Notes: a model not told the origin generated them from the sequence alone. 64,000 nt of DNA from Rhizobium sp. Leaf453 (GCF_001425605.1 NZ_LMRG01000008.1:1-64000); one strand, 5' to 3'. Counted from the stretch's first letter, positions 10,955-20,027 are shown. A program made the numbers and translations.

Positions 10955-12469
10955 TCAGTCGAGTTTGCGGATGCGGAGCGCAAGGTTCGGACGGCTCGGC
11001 AGTTCGATGCCGAACGCCGCCTCCGCCCTGCCGCCGCGAACGATGCTGCCATGACGCTGCGGGTGGGGAATATGGGCGGTGATCCGCTTTGCCGGCGTCA
11101 CCGTCATGTTCCAGGTGTCGATCAGGTCGATCTCGTAGTTGCCGTCTTCGGTCGGAAGGCCGGTCGTCCACTGGTTCGGCTGGTGTTCGCCGAAATAGAT
11201 GAAATCCACCTTGCCGCCGAGGTCGCGCGCACCGGAAATGCGGCTCCAAGGCCATTGGTCGCTCATGCCCATCGGTTCCAGCCCTTCGAGCTGGTCTTCC
11301 TGAAGGAGCTTGAGCAGGAACTTGATGCGCTTCCAGCTTTCGCCATGCAGCGTACCGCCCTTGGCCCACCAGATCAGATCATTCGGATCGGCATAGGTTT
11401 CTCCGTGGCCGGCATAGCCGCCGCGCAGAACGGTCGTCCAGAAACGATGGACGAGTTCCTGTGCCGTGATGTTGCCCCAGCTCGGCCAGATGTTGCCCTC
11501 ATATTCCGGCTCGTCGTTGACGACAGGCTTGCCATAGGCGATGCGCCATTCCGGCGTGCGCTTCACATCCCAGTTCTGGATGCAGACATGGGTGATCCAT
11601 GGCTTGCGGTGATCGAAATTCATCGTCTGCTCGCCATTGTGGATCGAGCGCAGATGCTGGGCCGGGTCGTTTTCTTCCAGGATATGGCAGAAGCGATCCC
11701 AGGTCTGGACCGGGATGGTGTCGAGCAGGAAATCGTATTCGTTGGCGAGCGCCCACCAGATGTTGCGGAAGGCGGAAAGGCGGGCTGCCGCATATTCCAC
11801 GTAACGAAGGTTCTGCTCTTCCGTCATGGTGGCATAACCCCAGCGATCATAGGGGTGGAAGAGGATCAGGTCGGCTTCGATGCCGAGTTCGCCGAGACGG
11901 GTGATCTGTTTTTCGAGATGCGCGAAAGCGTCCGGGTTCGGGCGATCGAAATCGATGCCGCCATTCTCCTTTTCCAGGAAGATCGGTTGCAGCGGTTCAT
12001 TGGTGTTGAAGGGATAATCCTTCGGGAAGACGCCCATGCGGATCTTGTTGAAACCGCTCATTTCGAGGCTTGCCAGCGTGCGCTCCTGCATCTCCAGCGG
12101 CTGGTGGGTCCAGGCGTAGCAGGTGGTGCCGAACGGATAGTAAGGCGTGCCGTCGTCATAGGCGAAATGGAACTTGTTGCGCACGCGCACCGCGCCATGC
12201 ACGCCTTCGCGTGCGGCCGTGACCGTCAGCGAACCGGACTTGCCACCAAGCTCGGCAACCGAAGACGTTGTCGTGAAGCTCCATTCGCCAACCGTGTCGG
12301 GCATGAAGCGGATGACGTAATCCTCGCCGCCATCATGAAAACCCGTGACGCGGACCTTGCGGTTGCCTTGGCTGAAATGCGCATGAAGCGTCACGTCGAG
12401 ATAGGGATTGCCGCCGGCCGGGCCTTTGAAGCGGGCTTCGAAAATATCGTACAGATGGGTCATGATCAT
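10955..12469 (-). CDS. Cytoplasmic glycoside hydrolase with DUF5060, DUF4038 and DUF5605-like parts
   Basis: A 504-residue protein without a signal peptide. The N-terminal beta-sandwich (MPDTVGEWSFTT, residues about 1-95) matches DUF5060. The central barrel (YPFGTTCYAWTHQ, GFNKIRMGVFP, ALANEYDFL, WITHVCIQNWD, KPVVNDEPEYEG) matches the DUF4038 group that includes apiosidases of family GH140. A C-terminal beta domain follows. Likely acid residues are Glu of ANEYDF and of NDEPEY. Its place inside a CUT1 importer operon suggests it cleaves the imported plant-derived oligosaccharide inside the cell. The ATGA overlap with the permease gene fixes the start at 12469 (MIMTHLYD). Confidence 0.8.
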   Translation of the reverse strand: MIMTHLYDIFEARFKGPAGGNPYLDVTLHAHFSQGNRKVRVTGFHDGGEDYVIRFMPDTVGEWSFTTTSSVAELGGKSGSLTVTAAREGVHGAVRVRNKFHFAYDDGTPYYPFGTTCYAWTHQPLEMQERTLASLEMSGFNKIRMGVFPKDYPFNTNEPLQPIFLEKENGGIDFDRPNPDAFAHLEKQITRLGELGIEADLILFHPYDRWGYATMTEEQNLRYVEYAAARLSAFRNIWWALANEYDFLLDTIPVQTWDRFCHILEENDPAQHLRSIHNGEQTMNFDHRKPWITHVCIQNWDVKRTPEWRIAYGKPVVNDEPEYEGNIWPSWGNITAQELVHRFWTTVLRGGYAGHGETYADPNDLIWWAKGGTLHGESWKRIKFLLKLLQEDQLEGLEPMGMSDQWPWSRISGARDLGGKVDFIYFGEHQPNQWTTGLPTEDGNYEIDLIDTWNMTVTPAKRITAHIPHPQRHGSIVRGGRAEAAFGIELPSRPNLALRIRKLD

Positions 12470-13332
12470 TCCTTGACCGCCCCGGACGTCAGACCGGAGA
12501 CGAAATAACGTTGGAACATGAGATAGACGAGGGCTGCGGGCAGCACCGTCATGATGATGGCCGCGTTGAGCTGGCCGTAATCGCTCTGGAACTGGCTCTG
12601 GAAATTCATGAGCCCCAGCGGAAGCGTCCACATGCGCGGATCCTGCAGGATCACCAGCGCCATGGCGAATTCATTCCAGGTCGCCACGAAATCCAGTATC
12701 AGCAGCGCGGAGAGAACCGGCAGCGAAACGGGCAGGAAAATCCGCCGGAAGATCGTGAAATGCGAGGCGCCATCAATGCGCGCGGCCTCCGACAGTTCCT
12801 TCGGCACGGCGGAGAAGAAGCCGTAGAGAATGAAGACCTGATAGGGAATGCCGAAGGCGAGATAGGGCAGGATGATGCCCGGATAGGTGTTGATCAGGCC
12901 GAAAGCATTCACCTGCCGGAAGATCGGCGCGAGCATGACCTGGAAAGGCAGCATGGTGCCGAAAACGAAGAGCGCGAACAGCGGCTTGTTGATCCGCATT
13001 GGGACCTTGGCGAGCGCATAGGCGGCCATGGCCGAGATGAACAGGCCGAGCGGCACCTTGATGACGGTGATGACAATCCCATTGAAGGCCGTCGTCGAGA
13101 AATTGCCGCGGTTCCAAGCGGCCACGAAATTGCCGAAGGCAAGCTCACTCGGCGGGCTGAAAGCACTCGATCCCATCACTGTCGAGTTCGACTTCAGTGA
13201 CGTGAAGACGATGAACACGAAGGGTGTGATCCAGATGATCGCCAGCAGAATGAAGGCAATCCAGAGGGCCACCAGCATGGGATCGACCTTGTTGGAGCCA
13301 ACCGGACGGAATGCCTGGGAAAAGAATGTCAT
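12466..13332 (-). CDS. CUT1 sugar ABC importer permease, MalG-like
   Basis: A 288-residue membrane protein with six predicted helices. The EAA coupling loop reads ELSEAARIDGASHFTIFRRIFLP, and the C-terminus FQRYFVSGLTSGAVKE is typical of MalG-type subunits, whose tail enters the ATPase dimer. It starts MTFFSQAFRPVG at 13332, overlapping the MalF-like stop by ATGA, and its own stop overlaps the glycosidase start the same way. All genes of this unit are therefore tightly coupled. Confidence 0.92.
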   Translation of the reverse strand: MTFFSQAFRPVGSNKVDPMLVALWIAFILLAIIWITPFVFIVFTSLKSNSTVMGSSAFSPPSELAFGNFVAAWNRGNFSTTAFNGIVITVIKVPLGLFISAMAAYALAKVPMRINKPLFALFVFGTMLPFQVMLAPIFRQVNAFGLINTYPGIILPYLAFGIPYQVFILYGFFSAVPKELSEAARIDGASHFTIFRRIFLPVSLPVLSALLILDFVATWNEFAMALVILQDPRMWTLPLGLMNFQSQFQSDYGQLNAAIIMTVLPAALVYLMFQRYFVSGLTSGAVKE

Positions 13333-14228
13333 CGCCCCATGTCCTCCCGCTTGAACATCCAGCGCATGTAGGGGATCACCACGATCAGGGTGATCAGCAG
13401 CAACACGACGGAGACGGCAGCGCCGCGTCCGAAAACTCCGAGCTGCATGGATTGCGTATAGGCCCACATAGCGAGCATCTGGGTCGATTGCGCCGGCCCG
13501 CCACCGGTCATGCCGTAGACGATGTCGAAGGCCTTCAGGGAATTGATGAGCGACAGAACGAAGACGACGGTGATTGTCGGCACGAGCGCGGGCAGTGTCA
13601 CATAGCGAAACACGCCCCAGCGCCCTGCCCCGTCGATGCGCGCCGCTTCAATCAGCGTCGTTGAGACGCTCTGGAGGCCGGCGAGAAACAGCACCATGGA
13701 AAAGCCGACCGACTGCCAGACATGGGCGACAAAGACCGACCACAGTGCGACAGTCTTGTCGCCCAGCCAGTCCATGATCAAGCCGGTCAGGCCCCAGCTG
13801 GTCAGCAGCCCGTTGAACAGGCCGAAGAACGGGTCGTACATCCACTTCCAGATGGTCGCGACGGCGATCGAGGCGATGATGACGGGCAGATAGAAAACGA
13901 TCCGCAGCCCCGAGCGACCGGGTATATTCTGGTTCAGCGCCAGCGCCACACCGAAGGCAATCAGGTTCGGAATGATGACGGCCGCCGATGTCCAGATCAA
14001 CGTATTCCAGAGCGCGCCCCAGAAGACCGGATCCTGGGTCAGGATCGCGCGATAATTGGCGATGCCGACGAATTTCGCCTGCGGGCTGAGCCCGTTCCAG
14101 GATGAGAAGGACATCCGGATGACATCGATCATCGGATAGACCGCAAACAGCAGGTACACGATCAGGGCAGGCCCGAGCAGGACATAACCCTGCAGGCTCG
14201 GCCGTAACGACGGGCGTGTTTTCGACAT
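13329..14228 (-). CDS. CUT1 sugar ABC importer permease, MalF-like
   Basis: A 299-residue inner-membrane protein beginning with a short basic tail, then GYVLLGPALIVYLLFAVYPM, the standard first helix of MalF-type CUT1 permeases. The coupling loop is TTLIEAARIDGAGRWGVFRYVTLP, and GMTGGGPAQSTQ marks the loop between late helices. It pairs with the MalG-like subunit. It lies 59 bp after the solute-binding gene, with a perfect stem-loop between them. Confidence 0.92.
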   Translation of the reverse strand: MSKTRPSLRPSLQGYVLLGPALIVYLLFAVYPMIDVIRMSFSSWNGLSPQAKFVGIANYRAILTQDPVFWGALWNTLIWTSAAVIIPNLIAFGVALALNQNIPGRSGLRIVFYLPVIIASIAVATIWKWMYDPFFGLFNGLLTSWGLTGLIMDWLGDKTVALWSVFVAHVWQSVGFSMVLFLAGLQSVSTTLIEAARIDGAGRWGVFRYVTLPALVPTITVVFVLSLINSLKAFDIVYGMTGGGPAQSTQMLAMWAYTQSMQLGVFGRGAAVSVVLLLITLIVVIPYMRWMFKREDMGR

Positions 14229-14245
14229 GGATTCACCGGGTCAGT

Positions 14246-14278
14246 GCGAGGCCCCGGAACTGGCTCACGGGGCCTCGC
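14246..14278 (-). terminator. Perfect 10-bp stem-loop between binding-protein and permease genes
   Basis: GCGAGGCCCC (14246-14255) pairs perfectly with GGGGCCTCGC (14269-14278) around a 13-base loop. It lies entirely in the 59-bp gap of the CUT1 operon, with no U tract. It probably stabilises the upstream message and reduces read-through into the permease genes. Confidence 0.6.
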
Positions 14279-14287
14279 CTTGGGAGA

Positions 14288-15535
14288 TCAGGTTCTGTTG
14301 GCGATGAAGCTCTGCATGGCCTTGCCGGCATCTTCCGGCTTGATATTGCCGGACGCCACTTCATTGATAACCCGGAAGTATTCCGTGGTGACGTCAAGCG
14401 GGAAGGCCTGGTCGCCATTCATGTAGATCTTGTCGTACTGGGCGAAGATATCCATCCACTTCTGGTCGAGCGGATCGATCTTGTCGTATTTGACGTTCGA
14501 GTTGATCGAGATCGAGCCAAAGGCGCCGAGATTGTCCTGCTGCACCTTGTCGGAGAGCATGTAATCAAGGAATTTCGCCGCCGCATCCGCCTTGTCGCTC
14601 TTCGATGAGACGTAGAGGTATTCGGCGAAACCGTAGAGGCGATCGGTTCCGGTCGGGACCGGGAAGAGGTCGAAATCGGCAAGACGGTTCTCGTTGCGCA
14701 ACTGGCTGACCAGCCAATCGCCCTCGAGCATCATGGCGGCGCGACCGGCCAGGAACAGGTTGAAGCTCTGCGAATTGTCGATGCCCATGAAGGGTGAAAG
14801 GATGTAGTTCTGCGACCAGTCATTCAGTTCCTGGAAGCTCGCCGAAGCGCAGGCTTCCGTCGACCAGTCGACCTTCATTGCCATCAGCGCATCGTGCTTG
14901 TCGGCGCCGCATTTGGCTTCGAGGATGACGTCCATCAGGCGCATCAGGTGCCAGTTGACGGTGCCGCCGAAGGTCATGGCCGGAATACCCGCCTCCTTCA
15001 GCTTGGCGGCGTCCGCCTTCAACTCGTCATAGCTTGCCGGCGGCTGGGTGATGCCCGCCTTCTCGAACAGGGCCTTGTTGTAATAGATGCCTTCACCATG
15101 GAAGGTATAAGGCACGCCGTGACGGCCGCCTTCATAGATTTTCGAGAAGCCGCCGGCTGTTCCGACGAGGCGCTTGTCCCAACCATACTGGTCGTAATAC
15201 TTGTCGAGCGGCTGCGACAGGCCGGCATTGACGAATTCGCCGCCGAGCCCAAGACCTGCCCACATGAAATAGATGTCCGGCCCCTGGCTCGACTGCGCGG
15301 CAACGCGTAGCGCCGCCTTGTGCTCGTCGACGGAGCGGTTTTCGAGGGAAATGGTGATGTCCGGGTTTGCGGCCTGGAATTCCTCAATGATTTTCTTCCA
15401 TGCGACGTTGGCGGAATCGTTGTCGAACGACAGGGTCCAGACCTTCAACTCCTCGGCAGCAGCCGAAGTCATGCCAAGCCCCGCAGTAATCGCCAGCACG
15501 GATAGCGTAGCGGCAAGAGCATTTCTCATTCTCAT
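14288..15535 (-). CDS. CUT1 sugar ABC importer solute-binding protein
   Basis: A 415-residue secreted binding protein of the MalE/UgpB class. The signal peptide is MRMRNALAATLSVLAITAGL with cleavage near SAAAEE. Family features include KKIIEEFQAANPDITISLEN near the N-terminus, the GEFVNAGL region and the late DKADAAAKFLDYMLSD motif. The start at 15535 has AGGGAGG at optimal distance; a second ATG six bases in is less well spaced. It is the first gene of the operon, read away from the ROK regulator. Confidence 0.92.
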   Translation of the reverse strand: MRMRNALAATLSVLAITAGLGMTSAAAEELKVWTLSFDNDSANVAWKKIIEEFQAANPDITISLENRSVDEHKAALRVAAQSSQGPDIYFMWAGLGLGGEFVNAGLSQPLDKYYDQYGWDKRLVGTAGGFSKIYEGGRHGVPYTFHGEGIYYNKALFEKAGITQPPASYDELKADAAKLKEAGIPAMTFGGTVNWHLMRLMDVILEAKCGADKHDALMAMKVDWSTEACASASFQELNDWSQNYILSPFMGIDNSQSFNLFLAGRAAMMLEGDWLVSQLRNENRLADFDLFPVPTGTDRLYGFAEYLYVSSKSDKADAAAKFLDYMLSDKVQQDNLGAFGSISINSNVKYDKIDPLDQKWMDIFAQYDKIYMNGDQAFPLDVTTEYFRVINEVASGNIKPEDAGKAMQSFIANRT

Positions 15536-15688
15536 AAAAGCCTCCCTTAGAGCGGTCCTCTCCGCCGGTCAGAAAATCGCGGAGACATCACACTTTGTCA
15601 ATTACTTTTTTCGAAATAGAAATAAATGATTTCGTCATAAGCCATTTTTACGTACACTTAAGGCCAAAGCGGGCTTAATTGGTCATTT

Positions 15689-15730
15689 TGCAGCGCAACA
15701 TTTTTCGAATGTGAATTATGTTGCGCTGCA
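15689..15730. promoter_or_regulatory. Inverted repeat with perfect 13-bp arms, candidate ROK operator
   Basis: TGCAGCGCAACAT (15689-15701) and ATGTTGCGCTGCA (15718-15730) are exact reverse complements with a 16-bp AT-rich spacer. The repeat lies 41 bp before the ROK start in the divergent intergenic region 15536-15771. A ROK dimer or a pair of dimers is the expected ligand. A weaker repeat CGAAAT/ATTTCG (15612-15617 and 15629-15634) lies nearer the transporter gene. Confidence 0.6.
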
Positions 15731-15771
15731 GCCGCGAGTCTGAACTAGAATCGCACGACAGGGAGGCGTAA

Positions 15772-16956
15772 ATGCAGGACATAAAAGAGCTTTTCAGGGA
15801 CCAGGAAGCGCCTGCGGGCCGGATCGTCAGGGCGATCGCCGCCATCGGCGCGGCGACGGCGACTCAGCTGGTAAAATCGACGGGACTTGCCCGTTCGACC
15901 GTCTCGACACTTCTTTCAGAACTGAAAGATAGCGGTACCGTTCTCGACCTTGATACCAAGAGCAACGGCTTTGGCCGCCCCTCACAGCTTCTCTCCCTCA
16001 ATCCCGCGACCGGGCGCTGTGCCGGCGTGCTGCTGGGCCTTGGCGAAATCCGCATCGTCATCTGCGATCTCGCCCATACCGTCCTATCGGATGTCTGGTT
16101 CGAGATGCGCCGCGACTATACGCCGGAAGAAGCTGCAGAGCAGATCAAGTCCAACCTGACACGCGAATGCGCGTCGCTTGGCCTTGCCATCCGCGATCTC
16201 CTGGGTGTCGGCCTCGCAATCTCTGCGCCATTAAGCTACGACGGGCGTGTGCTGAACGGAGACGTGTTGCCAACCTGGGGCGGCGTCGATCTGGCCGCGA
16301 TCTTCTCCAAACATCTCGACTGTCCGCTCCACGCCGAAAACGAAAGCCATTGCGGCGCCTTAGCCGAAATGACCTGGGGTGCGGCGATCGGCGAAAAGGA
16401 TTTCGTGCTCTACAAGTTCGACCTTGGCGTCGGTGGCGCGATCGTCCGCGACGGTGTCGTCCAGCGCGGCTTTAATGGCAGTGCGGCCGAATTCGGCCAT
16501 ATCGTCCTGGATCCCCATGGCAGTCTCTGCCGATGCGGTAATCGAGGTTGCCTGCAGACATTTGTCGGCGGTTATCACCTGATGCGGCATGCTGAAAGCT
16601 TCGGCGGCCAGCCGGTGACGATCGACCAGTTTGTTGAGCGGGCGAAGGAAGGACGCCTCGGATATCATCGGCTTGTAGAAGATGCAGCGGAAAAAGCTGG
16701 CTGGGGCATGGGAATCACAGCGACAATTCTAAATCCGCCGCTGTTCATCATCGTCGGCAAGCTGGCGACGATCGGCAAGGCTTTCACCGAGCCATTGGAA
16801 AAGAGCTTCGCACGCCACACCCTTCCCCCACCGGATCAAGTCGCCGACATGCCGAGACCACGCTTCGTCGTCGGAAAGTTTCTTGGCAACGATGATACGG
16901 TTCTCGGCGCGGTGGCGCTGGTGCTACATCAGCATGGGCGCGTGAACCATCAGTGA
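15772..16956 (+). CDS. ROK-family transcriptional regulator
   Basis: A 394-residue repressor-type ROK protein. The winged helix is at about residues 18-60 (ATQLVKSTGLARSTVSTLLSELKDSG), followed by GRPS and the ROK core. The zinc site is intact: His243, then Cys253, Cys255 and Cys260 in CRCGNRGC. In the position of the catalytic Asp of ROK kinases (ENDxN) it has ENES (189-192), with Glu191 in place of Asp, consistent with a sugar sensor without kinase activity. The ribosome site GGGAGGCGTAA precedes the ATG. It probably regulates itself and the divergent CUT1/glycosidase operon. Confidence 0.92.
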   Translation: MQDIKELFRDQEAPAGRIVRAIAAIGAATATQLVKSTGLARSTVSTLLSELKDSGTVLDLDTKSNGFGRPSQLLSLNPATGRCAGVLLGLGEIRIVICDLAHTVLSDVWFEMRRDYTPEEAAEQIKSNLTRECASLGLAIRDLLGVGLAISAPLSYDGRVLNGDVLPTWGGVDLAAIFSKHLDCPLHAENESHCGALAEMTWGAAIGEKDFVLYKFDLGVGGAIVRDGVVQRGFNGSAAEFGHIVLDPHGSLCRCGNRGCLQTFVGGYHLMRHAESFGGQPVTIDQFVERAKEGRLGYHRLVEDAAEKAGWGMGITATILNPPLFIIVGKLATIGKAFTEPLEKSFARHTLPPPDQVADMPRPRFVVGKFLGNDDTVLGAVALVLHQHGRVNHQ

Positions 16957-16979
16957 GGTAAAAAATGCGAGGTCGCTAA

Positions 16980-17180
16980 ATTGATTGCCTCGCTGTTGAA
17001 AGGATACGCCGCAGGATCTACCGTTCACGCGATGAATCCCGCCAAGACGTGTTCGACTACATCGAAATGCTCTACAGCCCGAAACGCAAACACGTCAGGA
17101 ACGGGAGGCTGTCGCCCGTCGAGTTCGAGAAGCAGCAGAAAATCTAACCCGAGGGTGTCTACGAAACCCGGGGCCATTCA
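16980..17180 (+). pseudogene. C-terminal fragment of an IS3-family transposase (OrfB)
   Basis: The frame reads LAVERIRRRIYRSRDESRQD, then VFDYIEMLYSPKRKHVRNG, LSPVEFEKQQKI, an internal TAA at 17145-17147, and PEGVYETRG in the same frame. This is the end of the DDE domain of IS3-type OrfB proteins, where the LSPVEFE block is typical. The N-terminal part and OrfA are absent, and the last block lies beyond a stop, so it is a dead relic. It fills most of the 318-bp gap after the ROK gene. Confidence 0.8.
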
Positions 17181-17274
17181 CGTTGCACAACCGTGTGGTC
17201 AGTAATGGTCTCTGGCTGTCGTGCAAGCAACGTCCGTACGATTGAGCCTTGGCTCCGGGGCTGATGATGGGCAA

Positions 17275-18351
17275 TCAGGCGAAGGCGTGCGCGGAGGCGG
17301 TATCGAACGTCAGCCAGGCATCCTCGCCGCGTGCAAGATTCGAAATTGCCTCGTGACCGAACGGTAGGCGCACCGCGAGATCGACACCTGCAGGTGTCGC
17401 GGTGCTGACCTCGACATTGTTGCCGAGAAAAGTGATATCCCGCACCGTCACGGCAATACCTGACGGGACCGCGGCGCGTGATAGCGACAGCCGTTCCGGG
17501 CGCAACATCAGCGATGCCTTGCCGCTCGCCGTCGAAGTCCCGTGCAGCGGCACACCTTCGACAACAGATCCATCTCCGAGCGAGAGTTTTGCCTTTCCGG
17601 CATCGCTTGCGACAACGGTCGCATCCAGAAAGTTGCTGTCACCGATGAACCCGGCAACGAAACGGGTCGCGGGATTGGCATAAAGCTCCGGACCGGTACC
17701 GATCTGGTCGACTTCGCCCTGGCTGAAAACGGCAATACGATCGGAAAGACGAAGCGCTTCCTCCTGGTCGTGCGTGACATAGAGGATTGTGACGCCTGTT
17801 TCGCGATGAATCCGGCGGATTTCGAACTGGATTTCCTCGCGCAGCTTCTTGTCGAGCGCCGAAAGCGGTTCATCCATCAGGAGAACCGGCGGATTGTAGA
17901 CGAGTGCGCGGGCCAGTGCCACACGCTGTTGCTGACCGCCGGACATCAGCGCGGGCATACGGTCCTCGAAACCTTCCAGCCGCACGAGCTTCAGGGCCGC
18001 CTTGACACGCTCGGCAATCTCGGCCTGCGGCCGACGGCGGATGCGCAGCGGGAAGGCAACGTTCTCGCCGACCGTCAGATGGGGGAAGAGCGTATACCGC
18101 TGAAACACCATGCCGATATTGCGCTTGTGCGACGGGGTCGACAGCAGGCTCCGGCCCTTAAGCAGAATGTCACCGCCCGACGGATCCTGGAAACCGGCGA
18201 GAACGTAGAGGGTCGTGGATTTGCCGGAGCCGGAAGGTCCCAGAAACGTCATGAACTCGCCCTCTGCGATATCCATGCTGACATTCTTGACGGCAGTGAC
18301 CGGACCATAGGACTTACGGATCCCGCGAATGCTGAGGAAAGGTTCGGTCAT
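17275..18351 (-). CDS. Spermidine/putrescine-type ABC importer ATPase (PotA-like)
   Basis: A 358-residue ATPase. Walker A GPSGSGKS lies near residues 37-44, the signature is MSGGQQQRVALARALVYNP, Walker B is VLLMDEPLSALDKKLRE and the switch histidine is in VTHDQEEAL. A TOBE-type C-terminus (LMLRPERLSLS) follows. It is the last gene of the ten-gene operon, overlapping the PotC-like stop by ATGA. The class takes up polyamines, but also many amines, opines and phosphonates, so the substrate is open. Confidence 0.9.
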   Translation of the reverse strand: MTEPFLSIRGIRKSYGPVTAVKNVSMDIAEGEFMTFLGPSGSGKSTTLYVLAGFQDPSGGDILLKGRSLLSTPSHKRNIGMVFQRYTLFPHLTVGENVAFPLRIRRRPQAEIAERVKAALKLVRLEGFEDRMPALMSGGQQQRVALARALVYNPPVLLMDEPLSALDKKLREEIQFEIRRIHRETGVTILYVTHDQEEALRLSDRIAVFSQGEVDQIGTGPELYANPATRFVAGFIGDSNFLDATVVASDAGKAKLSLGDGSVVEGVPLHGTSTASGKASLMLRPERLSLSRAAVPSGIAVTVRDITFLGNNVEVSTATPAGVDLAVRLPFGHEAISNLARGEDAWLTFDTASAHAFA

Positions 18352-19148
18352 GCTTTTCGTCCCTTGCGAAAGAGGGCTGCAACGATCATCAGAAGGATGG
18401 TGAAGGCGATGAGCAATGTGGACGCGGCAGCGATGACGGGCGTCAGATCCTGCCTGAGTGTCGTCCATATCTTGACGGGAAGGGTCTGCAGCGTCGGGCT
18501 TGCCATGAAGATCGCCAATACGACCTCATCCCAGGATGCCAGGAAAGAGAAGACTGCCGCCGCGAAAATACCGTGACTGACGGCGGGAACCGTGACCCGC
18601 AGGCGAGCCTCCCACGGACTTGCCCCACAGAGGATGGCAGCCTCTTCGATAGAGCGGTCAAATCCGTCCAGAGCGTTTCCAATCGAGATGATCGAGAAGG
18701 GCAGCGCGATCAGCAGATGGGCGATGACAAAGGCAATCGTCGTACCGGCAAGGCCAAGCTTGAGGAAGAGCGCGTAGAGCGCAACAGCAAGCACGACGAC
18801 CGGCAAAATCATCGGTGTCAGGAACAGCGCACGCAGGAAATCACGGCCAACGAAGCTGCCGCGGTTGAGACCAAGTGCGGCAAGAAAGCCGATCACCACC
18901 GAGAGCACGGTGACGATCCCGGCGATCTTCAGGCTCGTCAACGCTGAAAAGAGCCAACGCGGATCGGCAAACAGGTCCTGATACCATTTGAACGTCCAGG
19001 ATGGCGGAGGGAAGATCAGCCATTGCGATGAACCGAACGACAGGGCCGCGATAAAGACGATCGGCAGGATGAGAAAGATGCAGACCACCACAACGAGCAC
19101 CGTGAGAAGCGGCTTGAGCCCGCCGAGCTTGTCGAAATCGAGGAGCAT
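18348..19148 (-). CDS. Spermidine/putrescine-type ABC importer permease, PotC-like
   Basis: A 266-residue inner-membrane protein with about six helices. It shows FPPPSWTFKWYQDLFADPRW, a motif usual in PotC/PotI subunits between helices 1 and 2, and the coupling loop SIEEAAILCGASPWEARLRVTVP. It is encoded 2 bp after the PotB-like gene and overlaps the ATPase gene. It forms the membrane channel with PotB. Confidence 0.9.
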   Translation of the reverse strand: MLLDFDKLGGLKPLLTVLVVVVCIFLILPIVFIAALSFGSSQWLIFPPPSWTFKWYQDLFADPRWLFSALTSLKIAGIVTVLSVVIGFLAALGLNRGSFVGRDFLRALFLTPMILPVVVLAVALYALFLKLGLAGTTIAFVIAHLLIALPFSIISIGNALDGFDRSIEEAAILCGASPWEARLRVTVPAVSHGIFAAAVFSFLASWDEVVLAIFMASPTLQTLPVKIWTTLRQDLTPVIAAASTLLIAFTILLMIVAALFRKGRKA

Positions 19149-19150
19149 GA

Positions 19151-20002
19151 CTACTTCCCCCTCGCCGGATTAAAATAGCGGAGTTGGATGGCGTAAAGCG
19201 TCAGCGTCACGACAAGCAGCACCAATGCTGCCGCGCCCCCCATCCCCCAATTGACCAGCGATTGGACAAACTGCGCGACGAGTTCTGCGAGCATCATGTT
19301 GGACGTGCCGCCGAGCAGCGCGGGCGTTACGAAATATCCAAGCGACATGACAAACACCATCAGGGCGCCCGCAACGATGCCCGGAAGCGAAAGTGGCAAC
19401 AGGACGCGCAGAAAGCATTGCAACTTGCCGGCTCCACAGAGGGCGGCGGCTCTGAGAATTGCCGGATCGATCGATCGGATGACGCCCATGAGCGGCAGGA
19501 TCACAAAGGGCAGCATGATGTAGGTCATGCCGATGGTCACGCCGACAAGGTTGTTAACAAGCGCCAGCGGCTTGTCGATCAATCCCAGTGCCATCAGCGT
19601 CTTGTTGATCACGCCGGTCCGCTGAAGCAGCACCATCCAGGCATATGTGCGTGCCAGCAGATTTGTCCACATCGATAGAATGATGATTGCCAGCACGATG
19701 CGTGACCACTTCTCGGGCATGATGGCCAGCAGCCAGGCGACAGGATAGCCGACGAAGATCGAAACGATGGTGACGACGCCCGCAACCAGGAAAGTGTTCA
19801 GGAACACGCGCAGATAGGTCGTGGAACCAAGCAAGGCTGCGTAGTTCTGCATGCCCGGCACCGGTTCAAGCACACTGCGCAAGAGCAGCATCGTCACCGG
19901 CACGATGAAAAAGAACACGATCAGCAACAATGCCGGCACAACATAGCCGAACTTGCGCTCACGCGTGATTTTGACGGTGTCCGTCGCTAGCGTAACAGGC
20001 AT
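19151..20002 (-). CDS. Spermidine/putrescine-type ABC importer permease, PotB-like
   Basis: A 283-residue inner-membrane subunit beginning with a short cytoplasmic tail and a strong first helix (VVPALLLIVFFFIVPVTMLL). The loop PAILRAAALCGAGKLQCFLRVLLP is the coupling helix, and GYFVTPALLGGTSNMMLAELV is highly typical of PotB/PotH. It is encoded 69 bp after the PotD-like gene, with a stem-loop in that gap. Confidence 0.9.
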   Translation of the reverse strand: MPVTLATDTVKITRERKFGYVVPALLLIVFFFIVPVTMLLLRSVLEPVPGMQNYAALLGSTTYLRVFLNTFLVAGVVTIVSIFVGYPVAWLLAIMPEKWSRIVLAIIILSMWTNLLARTYAWMVLLQRTGVINKTLMALGLIDKPLALVNNLVGVTIGMTYIMLPFVILPLMGVIRSIDPAILRAAALCGAGKLQCFLRVLLPLSLPGIVAGALMVFVMSLGYFVTPALLGGTSNMMLAELVAQFVQSLVNWGMGGAAALVLLVVTLTLYAIQLRYFNPARGK

Positions 20003-20027
20003 GATCGTTCATCCAGAAGGTCGGGAA

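Noticed and set aside
10403-12508. A 701-codon plus-strand frame across the ATPase and glycosidase genes
   Set aside because: It spans two unrelated minus-strand genes with clear domain content and is only their complement.
16980-17180. An intact insertion sequence after the ROK gene
   Set aside because: Only the C-terminal end of OrfB is present, it has an internal stop, and no OrfA or terminal repeats were found.
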